Below are positions 1-5,302 of a DNA stretch of 6,834 nucleotides, piece after piece; position 1 is the first letter of the stretch, and every line of letters starts with the position of its first letter. Source of the stretch: a bacterium (GTDB taxonomy: Bacteria; Verrucomicrobiota; Kiritimatiellia; UBA8416); NCBI GenBank assembly GCA_020048935.1, contig JAIFLS010000167.1:1-6834 (forward strand). The letters run 5' to 3'. The position numbers and the translations under genes were made by a program. The notes under the pieces are model-generated. The model made no database searches, was not told the DNA's origin, and was given only the letters and a program-made list of their open reading frames with translations.

Positions 1-2
1 AT

Positions 3-1175
3 TTGGAGCCGACCCACGAACAGCAGGCCCGATGGCGGGACGCCTTTTCAAAACCGACGACCGGCGGACCGACTAGGCGTGGCTTCGACTATTACTTCGG
101 TGTGGATGTGCCCAATTGGCCCCCGTACTGCTTTATTGAAAATGATCGGACCGTTGGTGTCCCCACGGAGTTCCTGCCCGAGCGGCTGATGGCCGATTAT
201 CTGGCCAGTTGTCGAGGCCCGTCCATGCCGTACTGGCATTTCGAGCAACTGCTCCCGACCTGGGCGAAGAAGACGGACGCCTACATCAAGGTGCGCGCCG
301 CGGCGGAGACCCCTTTCTTTCTCTATCTGCCCATGACCTCGCCCCACACGCCGTTGTCGGTCAACAAACCCTGGATTGGCAGGAGCGGGCTAAACAATCT
401 CTATGCCGATCTGGTGATGGAGACCGACGATGTCTTCGGGCGGGTTCTCGCTTCCTTGGAAAAGCACGGTGTGGCGGACAATACGCTGGTGATCTTTGCC
501 AGCGACAATGGCTGTGCGCATTACGTGGGAGCATCGGAGCCTGGCCGGGGTCAGGGTGTAGAGGCCATGGAACCCCAGGGCCATTACCCGAGCGGCCCGT
601 TCCGCGGCTACAAGTCCGACGCCTGGGATGGTGGTCACCGGATCCCCTGCATCGCCCGCTGGCCCGGTGTGATCGAGCCCGGCGGTACATGCCGTGAGCT
701 GGTATGCCTGTCCGATCTGATGGCGACCTGTGCCGCGTTATTGGGCGACACGCTGCCTGGGAACGCAGGCGAGGATAGTGTCAGCATGCTGCCGCTCTTC
801 AGCAATCCCACGGCGAAGATCCGCGACCATGTGGTGCACCATTCCATCTCTGGCAAATTCGCCATCCGCGATGGACGCTGGAAATTGGTGCTCTGCCCCG
901 GCTCCGGCGGCTGGAGCAGCCCCATCGACCGCAATGCGGCGGCGGAAGGATTACCCCTGGTGCAACTCTACGACATGGATGCGGATCCCGGGGAAAGGCA
1001 CAATTTGCACGCCGAACATCCGGAGAGGGTCAAGGCCATGGTGGCTCTGCTGAAGCAGCTCGTGGCCGATGGCCGCAGTACGCCGGGCGCGCGGCAGCAG
1101 AATGACGTGCCGGTCGATATTTGGAAACTTGAAACCATGCCATCCGTGGATCGGCGAGCGCTGGACGATTATTGA
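3..1175 (+). CDS. S1-family sulfatase (arylsulfatase-like), C-terminal part, 5' truncated by window edge
   Basis: The frame is open to the left edge and ends at TGA 1173-1175, so the true start and the CxPSR-type formylglycine site, normally near the N-terminus, lie outside. The 390 visible residues carry sulfatase family marks, numbered from base 3: GFDYYFG (27-33) followed by PPYCFIEND (40-48), typical of the segment after the metal-binding N-terminal region; SPHTPL (113-118) with the conserved histidine; SDNG (167-170); and RGYKSDAWDGGHRIP (201-215), which matches the usual RGxK...EGGxRxP block with Asp in place of Glu. The C-terminal part has the family's LYDMDADPGERHNL sub-domain. It would hydrolyse sulfate esters, probably on a polysaccharide given the hydrolases downstream. 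Sulfatases of this kind are usually exported, but the signal region is not visible. The TTG at 3 is not a credible start. The fold is secure; substrate is unknown. Confidence 0.93.
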   Translation: MEPTHEQQARWRDAFSKPTTGGPTRRGFDYYFGVDVPNWPPYCFIENDRTVGVPTEFLPERLMADYLASCRGPSMPYWHFEQLLPTWAKKTDAYIKVRAAAETPFFLYLPMTSPHTPLSVNKPWIGRSGLNNLYADLVMETDDVFGRVLASLEKHGVADNTLVIFASDNGCAHYVGASEPGRGQGVEAMEPQGHYPSGPFRGYKSDAWDGGHRIPCIARWPGVIEPGGTCRELVCLSDLMATCAALLGDTLPGNAGEDSVSMLPLFSNPTAKIRDHVVHHSISGKFAIRDGRWKLVLCPGSGGWSSPIDRNAAAEGLPLVQLYDMDADPGERHNLHAEHPERVKAMVALLKQLVADGRSTPGARQQNDVPVDIWKLETMPSVDRRALDDY

Positions 1176-1214
1176 GAGGATTGCGACTGAATGGGCGACC
1201 CCGGGAATGTTCCA

Positions 1215-1460
1215 GGTAAGCCGACCACCCGGGACTCCCGGCGAAAATGAGTGTGGTAACGTTTGGGGTATGTGCACAACGAATGGGGAGCACACAACGA
1301 ATGAAATGCGTTTGAAGCTATCGCCAATCGTCTTGGGGGCGAGCGTCCTCGCGAGCCTGCGGAGCAAAGGGTCGGAAAACGACTACGGCGACGACTACGG
1401 ATGTCGGGGGAATCGAACGTCGGCCGTAGTCGTCGCCGTAGTCGTGATCCGAAATAGGCA
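1215..1460. repeat. Hairpin element copy 1 (stem built from GACTACGG words)
   Basis: This fills most of the gap between the sulfatase and mntA. It opens with GGTAAGCC (1215-1222), then a small palindrome CCGGGA-C-TCCCGG (1228-1240) followed by CGAA, then GGTAAC (1255-1260) and GTTTGGGG. The main stem is perfect over 22 bases (1379-1400 with 1424-1445); each arm is two GACTACGG-type words separated by CGAC. It extends to 1372-1400 / 1424-1452 with two mismatches. Unlike the other copies it carries about 100 bases between head and stem, including a direct repeat CACAACGAATG (1275-1285, 1293-1303) and a palindromic CTCGCGAG. Its 3' tail is degenerate: CCGAAA is present, but the AAGTTATAGG edge is not recognisable. 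From 1461 to 1564 I see no gene or clear promoter. The coordinates of the outer edges are approximate. Confidence 0.8.
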
Positions 1461-1564
1461 GGCAATAGTTGTATTCATAATTGTGCAGGGAGCTGCTGCA
1501 ATCTCGACGCGTTGCATCGTAAATTAAACGTGCATATCACCTCAAATCCCTGTAATATCAACCC

Positions 1565-1855
1565 ATGAGTGGATTAGAAAAAATCAGGTTAAATCGCGCC
1601 AGCATTCTGTCGGTGGCAGCAAAACACGGTGCAGAACGGCTGCGGATTTTTGGGTCGGCTGTTCACAATGCAGATGGACCAGGAAGCGATATTGATTTCT
1701 TAGTTTCCATGGGCCCCGGCCGCGATCTCTTTGACCTTGTTGCATTCAAGCGCGATCTTGACGAGCTGCTGCAACAGCCTGCGGATGTAGTCACCGACGA
1801 GGAATTAAGCCCCCATATTCGCGGACGAATTCTAAGTGAGGCGGTCGCGGTTTGA
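1565..1855 (+). CDS. mntA: MntA-like nucleotidyltransferase antitoxin (type VII TA)
   Basis: A 96-residue minimal nucleotidyltransferase. The signature GSx10DxD is exact: Gly30-Ser31, ten residues, then Asp42-Ile-Asp44, inside IFGSAVHNADGPGSDIDFLV. A further acidic residue, Asp74 in ADVVT, fits the third metal ligand. In characterised MntA/HepT systems this enzyme transfers AMP from ATP to a tyrosine of the partner HEPN toxin and so inactivates it; that role is inferred here from motif and gene order. The length suits the stand-alone family. The ATG at 1565 has no clear Shine-Dalgarno sequence. The gene overlaps hepT downstream by TTGA (1852-1855), which implies translational coupling. Together with hepT it looks more AT-rich by eye than the sulfatase and the enzyme genes further downstream, consistent with separate acquisition. 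Confidence 0.92.
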   Translation: MSGLEKIRLNRASILSVAAKHGAERLRIFGSAVHNADGPGSDIDFLVSMGPGRDLFDLVAFKRDLDELLQQPADVVTDEELSPHIRGRILSEAVAV

Positions 1856-2190
1856 AAAAAGACCCACAGGTTTTCATCGCCCACATTCTCGACGCGATCG
1901 CATGCATCCGCGAATACACGAAAGATGGTGAGCCTGCATTTTTTGCAGACCGTAAAACTCAGGATGCGGTTATCCGGAATTTTGAGATCATCGGAGAGGC
2001 TGTCAAACAGCTTCCGGCTGATTTAACCGCGCGTCATCCGTCCGTGCCATGGAAGGACATTGCCGGCATGCGCGATCAACTTATACATCATTATTTTGGC
2101 GTAAATCTGAAGCTCGTCTGGGGGGTTGTTGAAAATCGTCTGGATGAGCTCTACGAAGCTGTCGCCCATGAGTCCATCCTCCTGCTGTAG
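1852..2190 (+). CDS. hepT: HepT-like HEPN (DUF86) RNase toxin
   Basis: A 112-residue HEPN-domain protein of the DUF86 family. The catalytic RX4HXY motif is intact as Arg74-DQLI-His79-His-Tyr81 (in GMRDQLIHHYF). The family block RNFEIIGEAVKQL is at 42-54. In HepT toxins Arg and His form the RNase site, and the Tyr is the residue AMPylated by MntA, so all the parts needed for both toxicity and its control are present. The start is TTG at 1852, sharing bases with the mntA stop (TTGA), with GTGAGG about ten bases upstream as ribosome binding site; no ATG gives a better N-terminus. Expression should follow mntA in one transcript. The 3' side is bounded at once by element-derived sequence. RNA target unknown; a full-length, probably functional toxin is inferred. 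Confidence 0.92.
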   Translation: MKKDPQVFIAHILDAIACIREYTKDGEPAFFADRKTQDAVIRNFEIIGEAVKQLPADLTARHPSVPWKDIAGMRDQLIHHYFGVNLKLVWGVVENRLDELYEAVAHESILLL

Positions 2191-2193
2191 TCT

Positions 2194-2205
2194 GCCCGGC
2201 ACCCC
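2194..2205. repeat. Inverted 12-base match to the element head
   Basis: GCCCGGCACCCC here, four bases after the hepT stop, is the exact reverse complement of GGGGTGCCGGGC in the head of copy 2 (2342-2353). It may be the remnant of an oppositely oriented element or one arm of a larger inverted structure enclosing 2206-2341. The intervening stretch includes a G-rich run (2249-2265) and otherwise shows no gene. Confidence 0.45.
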
Positions 2206-2317
2206 TCCACCGTCCATCTCCTCGGATACCCACTCTGCCCAACCACAAGGGGGGCGGGGCGTGGGCCGCCAGATAAATAGATAGTAAAGCTTGTGCAGGG
2301 GTTGAATGACTGCTGAT

Positions 2318-2613
2318 GGGTAAGAAGCAAGCCCGCCGCCCGGGGTGCCGGGCGAATATTAACGGGTAACTTTTGAACTACGGAACACGCGTAACACACG
2401 GAAAACAGATGCGTCATCGATGGGTAGACAAAGATTTGATTTGCCACAAAAGGCACAAAATACACAAAAGAACTGTAGGTTTTATGATAGGTTTTGTGTT
2501 ATTTTGTGCTTTTTGTGGCAATGCATTACGAGTTCAGCGTATTGATAGTTTCCGTGTATTCTGCGTGTTCCGTAGTTGAAAAATGATGTTGCACGGTTAA
2601 AGTTATAGGTAAG
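2318..2613. repeat. Hairpin element copy 2 (nested double hairpin)
   Basis: This occupies most of the 455-base gap between hepT and the methyltransferase. It is bounded by GGGTAAG (2318-2324) and GGTAAG (2608-2613). The head palindrome is CCCGG-GGTG-CCGGG (2339-2352), then GCGAA and GGTAACTTTTG (2365-2375). TAACTT (2367-2372) and AAGTTA (2600-2605) form the terminal inverted repeat. The outer stem pairs 2376-2404 with 2549-2577 (26 of 29 by my count; the first 15 are perfect) and is built of ACTACGGAACACGC and ACACGGAAA words. The inner stem pairs 2441-2462 with 2500-2521 (21 of 22) and is built of CCACAAAAGGCACAAAA words, continuing imperfectly towards a loop at 2471-2490. The two stems are unrelated in sequence, so one hairpin sits inside another. 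An open frame across it is low-complexity and is not a gene. Confidence 0.85.
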
Positions 2614-2645
2614 CCGGGGATTTTAAGTTTGTGCATGGGTGAAAC

Positions 2646-3269
2646 ATGAATTATGACGCTTCATTCTGGGATGACCGCTACGCGGTCGATCACTTCGTGT
2701 TCGGTACGGAACCGAATGTGTTCCTGGCGGAGCACAGCCATCTCCTGGCCGGCCCGGTTTTGTCGATTTCCGAAGGGGAGGGGCGCAATGCCGTCTTCCT
2801 GGCGTCGCGAGGCTTGGATGTGCTGGGGGTTGATCTTTCCGCCGTGGCCTTGGAAAAAGCCAGGAATCTGGCGCAGTCGCGTGGCGTGAAGATCAGAACG
2901 GAGTGTGCTGATCTTGCGACCTACGAACCGAATGCGGGGCGGTATGGTGCCGTGGTTTCTATTTTCGCGCATCTGCCGCTCGTTATTCGCGGCAGGCTGT
3001 ATCCCTTGCTTGAACGTTCGCTTGTGCCGGGAGGCATCCTGCTGATGGAGTCGTATTCGGAGAAGCAACTCGCTCGGGATACGGGCGGCCCCAAGAATAC
3101 GGAATGGCTTATGACGGTGGAAAAGATTCAGAGGGAATTCCCGGGCATGGATCCGATTCTCCTGCGTGAGGTCGAGCGGGAGGTGCGCGAGGGTACGGGG
3201 CATACGGGAATGGCGTCGGTTATTCAATTTATCGGACGGAAGAGGACTAGGGAAAGTAGCGAGTTATAG
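2646..3269 (+). CDS. Class I SAM-dependent methyltransferase (TehB-like small methyltransferase)
   Basis: A 207-residue Rossmann-fold methyltransferase. The N-terminal WDDRYA and FGTEPNVFLAEHS (about 8-31) match a family of small soluble methyltransferases related to TehB and thiol or thiopurine methyltransferases. Motif I is VLSISEGEGRNAVFLA (38-53), with EGEGRN as the SAM-binding loop; VDLS (62-65) supplies the acidic residue for the ribose; ADL is at 88-90; SIFAHLP (105-111) occupies the motif IV position; PGG (128-130) is the usual turn. The ATG at 2646 is preceded by GGGTGA (2637-2642), an acceptable ribosome binding site. No signal peptide or membrane segment, so cytoplasmic. The acceptor cannot be told from sequence; tellurite or small-thiol methylation is only a family-level guess. 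The last residues (RTRESSEL) run into the edge of hairpin element copy 3, and the stop lies within its GTTATAGG boundary. It stands alone between elements and is not obviously part of an operon. Confidence 0.9.
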   Translation: MNYDASFWDDRYAVDHFVFGTEPNVFLAEHSHLLAGPVLSISEGEGRNAVFLASRGLDVLGVDLSAVALEKARNLAQSRGVKIRTECADLATYEPNAGRYGAVVSIFAHLPLVIRGRLYPLLERSLVPGGILLMESYSEKQLARDTGGPKNTEWLMTVEKIQREFPGMDPILLREVEREVREGTGHTGMASVIQFIGRKRTRESSEL

Positions 3270-3428
3270 GTGCCACCCGGGGTGCCTGGCGAAGTTGGTA
3301 ACTGGGGGGGGGAACGGTTGACGCGAACGGCGACGAGAGCGGATTACGAGTAAAGACATTCCAATCGTTAACCGTTCTCGTCGCCGTTCTCGTTCTCCGA
3401 AAAGTGTGACAAAAGGACCAAGTTATAG
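3262..3428. repeat. Hairpin element copy 3 (GAGAACGG-type stem)
   Basis: It begins at AGTTATAGG overlapping the methyltransferase stop and ends at AAGTTATAG (3420-3428), so it is flanked by near-identical edges. The head is CCCGG-GGTG-CCTGG (3276-3289, one arm mismatch), then CGAA and TTGGTAACT. A run of nine G (3304-3312) stands where copy 4 has TTTTGGGG. The stem pairs 3325-3342 with 3372-3389 (18 bases, one G-T pair) around words of the GAGAACGG type joined by CGAC. An alternative pairing also exists: 3312-3323 with 3366-3377 (11 of 12), which overlaps the first and is mutually exclusive with it. The tail 3397-3428 is identical over 32 bases to copy 4 (3572-3603). Confidence 0.85.
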
Positions 3429-3610
3429 ACAGGCCACCCACCCGGCGCGCCGGGCGAAAACAGGTTGGTAACTTTTGGGGACGTGAGAACGGAAAACGAC
3501 TACGGCGACGACTACGGTTGACGCATGTGTAAGATCGAATCGTAATCCGTAGTCGTCGCCGTTCTCGTTCACCGAAAAGTGTGACAAAAGGACCAAGTTA
3601 TAGGTAAGGC
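3429..3610. repeat. Hairpin element copy 4 (hybrid stem), tandem with copy 3
   Basis: It follows copy 3 directly. The head is a perfect CCCGG-CGCG-CCGGG palindrome (3441-3454), then GCGAA and GGTTGGTAACTTTTGGGG. TAACTT (3469-3474) and AAGTTA (3595-3600) are the terminal inverted repeat. The stem pairs 3502-3517 with 3547-3562 perfectly (16 bases) and extends to 3495-3517 / 3547-3569 with two mismatches, because the left arm has the GACTACGG word where the right arm encodes GAGAACGG. Bases 3553-3603 match 3378-3428 of copy 3 at 50 of 51 positions. The tail ends TTATAGGTAAGGC, about 37 bases before the chosen cutA start. Together copies 3 and 4 fill the 377-base gap 3270-3646; nothing coding is supported there. 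Confidence 0.85.
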
Positions 3611-3646
3611 TTGCCCTTTTTTCATGGAAGTCATATTTTGCTGCCC

Positions 3647-4006
3647 ATGAATACCGATGCCTGCATGGTGATGACGACATTCCCGGACGAGGACACCGCC
3701 CGGAATATTACTGAGAAATTGCTTGCCGCTCGCCTGGCGGGCTGTATCCAGGCAACTCCGGTCTCCAGTGCCTACCGCTGGCAGGGCGAGATCTGTCACG
3801 ACCGGGAAACGCTGGCATTCATCAAGACCACGACCGAATGCTATCCCGAGGTGGAAGCCCTCATCCGGCAAAATCATCCCTATGAGTGCCCGGAAATCAT
3901 CTGTCTGCCGATCGCTGCTGGCCTACCCGATTATCTGGCATGGCTTCAACGCGAATGCCATCCGACCGTGCCAGGAAAATATCCAGGAATGAATGATGAC
4001 AACTGA
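3647..4006 (+). CDS. cutA: CutA family divalent-cation tolerance protein
   Basis: CutA proteins are small trimeric, ferredoxin-like cytoplasmic proteins structurally related to PII signalling proteins. They were linked to copper and other divalent-metal tolerance in E. coli, but their role in most bacteria is unsettled. Family motifs, numbered from ATG 3647: TTFPDEDTARNI (10-21), LAGCIQ (30-35) with the conserved Cys33, YRWQGEI (43-49), LAFIKTT (56-62) and HPYECPEIICLPI (77-89). The frame is open upstream to a TTG at 3611, but the 12 extra residues do not resemble the family and would come from the element edge, so I chose 3647, giving 119 residues. No good ribosome binding site is visible: GGAAG at 3626-3630 is too far away. 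The tail after about residue 104 (PTVPGKYPGMNDDN) exceeds the family's usual end. The last 14 bases overlap the DUF2264 gene. Confidence 0.93.
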   Translation: MNTDACMVMTTFPDEDTARNITEKLLAARLAGCIQATPVSSAYRWQGEICHDRETLAFIKTTTECYPEVEALIRQNHPYECPEIICLPIAAGLPDYLAWLQRECHPTVPGKYPGMNDDN

Positions 4007-5153
4007 AAACGACCGATTGTACTGGATTCTGATGTTGGAGTGCCTCTCACTCCCTGTGCTGACGAACCTTGCGAAGGGGACCTTGCGGCAGAGGATGCCG
4101 ATTGAGGGGGCCGCCAAGACCCCTAGGCATGGCCTATTGGAGATTACCGGACGCCTGCTCGCCGGGATCGCACCATGGCTGGAGCGGCAGAATACGGATC
4201 CGGACGAGATGGCGCTTCATGCCAGGCTTGGCCGTCTAGCAAGGGAGGCGTTGAAGGCCGGAGCGGATCCGGAATCTCCGGACTACTTCAGCGCCACCAG
4301 TGAGGTTCATCATATCGTGGACGGGGCATTTCTGGCACATGCCATCGTTCGCGCCCCCGATAGCCTCTATCGCCAGCTCGATCCGGTAACTCAGCAGAAC
4401 CTGATCCGCATCTTCAAACAGATCCGGCAGTATAAACCCTTTTTCAACAATTGGCTGCTTTTCAGCGCCATGATCGAGACGGCACTGTTCAAGATGGGGG
4501 CGGATTATGATCCCATGCGCATCGATTATGCGATCCGCCAGCATGAGCAATGGTATCTCGGCGACGGAACATACGGCGATGGACCGGAATTCCACTGGGA
4601 CTACTATAACAGCTTTGTTATCCAGCCTATGCTGATCGATATTGTCGAGGTCATGAGCCAGGAAAGGGGCGATTGGCGTCCCTTCCGTGAAGCCATTGTC
4701 CAGCGGGCCCAGCGTTATGCCGCCGTCATGGAGCGGTTGATCGCCCCGGATGGATCCTTCCCGGCCATCGGGCGTTCGCTGGCTTACCGGTTCGGTGCCT
4801 TCCAGTTGCTCAGTCAGATCGCATTGAGGCGGGAGTTGCCAGTCGAGCTGCCTCCTGCGCAAGTTCGTTCAGCCCTGACGGCCGTCATCCACCGCACGAT
4901 GGATGCCCCGGGGACATTTACCGACGACGGCTGGCTCACGATAGGACTGGCCGGTCACCAACCCGGGCTAGGAGAAGACTATATTTTCACCGCCAGCACC
5001 TACCTATGCGCCACCGGCTTGCTAGCCTTGGGACTGCCGCCGGAAGATCCATTCTGGAGATCTCCCGCTGTCCCCTGGACTGCCCAGCGCATCTGGTCCG
5101 GCCAAGATCATCCTCTGGATCATGCCCTGAAATCCGCCCAGGCGAAGTTCTGA
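3993..5153 (+). CDS. DUF2264 family protein, probable carbohydrate-active enzyme
   Basis: A 386-residue protein with the hallmarks of DUF2264: GRLLAGIAPWLE (53-64), NNWLLFSAMIE (152-162), YGDGPEFHWDYYNSFVIQPM (194-213), GRSLAYRFGAF (260-270) and GHQPGLGEDYIFTASTYLCA (321-340). The family is widespread near sugar hydrolases, polysaccharide lyases and sulfatases and is probably an alpha-helical barrel enzyme acting on oligosaccharides. The acidic and aromatic residues around 194-205 are the likely active-site wall, by inference. No signal peptide: the N-terminus is charged and polar, so a cytoplasmic role is expected. It starts at ATG 3993, inside the end of cutA (14-base overlap, different frame), with AGGAA (3985-3989) as ribosome binding site; a second ATG follows at 3996. 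Coupled translation with cutA is likely. The hydrolase gene follows after 21 bases, so this is probably one operon. Exact substrate unknown. Confidence 0.92.
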   Translation: MMTTENDRLYWILMLECLSLPVLTNLAKGTLRQRMPIEGAAKTPRHGLLEITGRLLAGIAPWLERQNTDPDEMALHARLGRLAREALKAGADPESPDYFSATSEVHHIVDGAFLAHAIVRAPDSLYRQLDPVTQQNLIRIFKQIRQYKPFFNNWLLFSAMIETALFKMGADYDPMRIDYAIRQHEQWYLGDGTYGDGPEFHWDYYNSFVIQPMLIDIVEVMSQERGDWRPFREAIVQRAQRYAAVMERLIAPDGSFPAIGRSLAYRFGAFQLLSQIALRRELPVELPPAQVRSALTAVIHRTMDAPGTFTDDGWLTIGLAGHQPGLGEDYIFTASTYLCATGLLALGLPPEDPFWRSPAVPWTAQRIWSGQDHPLDHALKSAQAKF

Positions 5154-5161
5154 ACCTTTTC

Positions 5162-5170
5162 AAGGAGAAG
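5162..5170 (+). promoter_or_regulatory. Ribosome binding site for the 5' hydrolase reading frame
   Basis: AAGGAGAAG, four bases before ATG 5175. It is the better-formed site for the signal-like N-terminus of the hydrolase gene and supports translation starting in the frame that the 13-base duplication later breaks. Confidence 0.6.
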
Positions 5171-5254
5171 TCTCATGCGGCTAATGATGGCGTTGATGAT
5201 AACCAATGGCTGGTTTGTCGCGATGGGGGGAGCTACCGGGATCTATGGAACTGA

Positions 5255-5261
5255 GAAGGTG
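5255..5261 (+). promoter_or_regulatory. Internal ribosome binding site before ATG 5268
   Basis: AAGGTGA six bases before ATG 5268. It offers a second start, without the hydrophobic leader, for the same frame. In the present sequence both starts run into TGA 5304. Confidence 0.5.
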
Positions 5262-5276
5262 ACATCAATGGCTGAT

Positions 5277-5302
5277 TATTCAGATGCAGTATTCAGATGC
5301 AG
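5277..5302. repeat. Perfect 13-base tandem duplication causing a frameshift
   Basis: TATTCAGATGCAG occurs at 5277-5289 and again immediately at 5290-5302. Thirteen is not a multiple of three, so the extra unit shifts the frame. With one unit the coding frame is continuous across the site. This could be a recent slippage duplication, a reversible on/off switch, or an assembly artefact. Confidence 0.9.

Noticed and set aside
1069..1527. Open reading frame of 152 codons across the sulfatase end and element copy 1
   Set aside because: It overlaps the sulfatase in another frame, and its second half reads through the palindromic stem, giving low-complexity valine- and arginine-rich sequence. It has no family resemblance.
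1512..1540. Possible sigma-70 promoter before mntA (TTGCAT, 17 bases, TATCAC)
   Set aside because: Only a partial match to both boxes, in a lineage where consensus promoters are uncertain. Not strong enough to list as a feature.
2249..2265. G-quadruplex candidate (G6-C-G4-CGT-G3)
   Set aside because: Four separate G runs with loops are not present. It is simply a G-rich stretch.
2373..2579. 68-codon ORF within element copy 2
   Set aside because: It is a translation of the ACGGAACACGC and CACAAAA hairpin words (CHKRHKIHK, FVLFCAFCG) and not a protein family. It lies wholly inside the repeat.
3304..3312. Run of nine G as a phase-variable tract
   Set aside because: It lies inside element copy 3, outside any gene and with no promoter seen, so a switching role has no support. 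It could also be an assembly error.
1379..3569. CRISPR array, from recurring CGACTACGGCGAC words
   Set aside because: The copies are far apart and irregularly spaced, occur as inverted pairs rather than direct repeats with uniform spacers, and no cas gene is present.
3469..3600. Integron attC site, suggested by the AAC...GTT ends and palindromic shape
   Set aside because: The ends (GGTAAC and GTTATAG) do not fit the RYYYAAC and GTTRRRY core sites, the arms are too long and too perfect, and no integrase gene is visible.
2371..3610. Rho-independent terminators formed by the long stems
   Set aside because: Stable stems are present, but none is followed directly by a T tract. The T run at 3617-3622 is too far from the copy 4 stem. 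A role in transcript ends is possible but not shown.
3423..3877. Minus-strand ORFs across element copy 4 and cutA
   Set aside because: They are shadows of cutA and of the stem sequence. CutA on the + strand matches its family strongly.
5006..5254. 82-codon ORF spanning the end of the DUF2264 gene and the hydrolase leader
   Set aside because: It lies mostly inside the DUF2264 gene in another frame and has no recognisable features.
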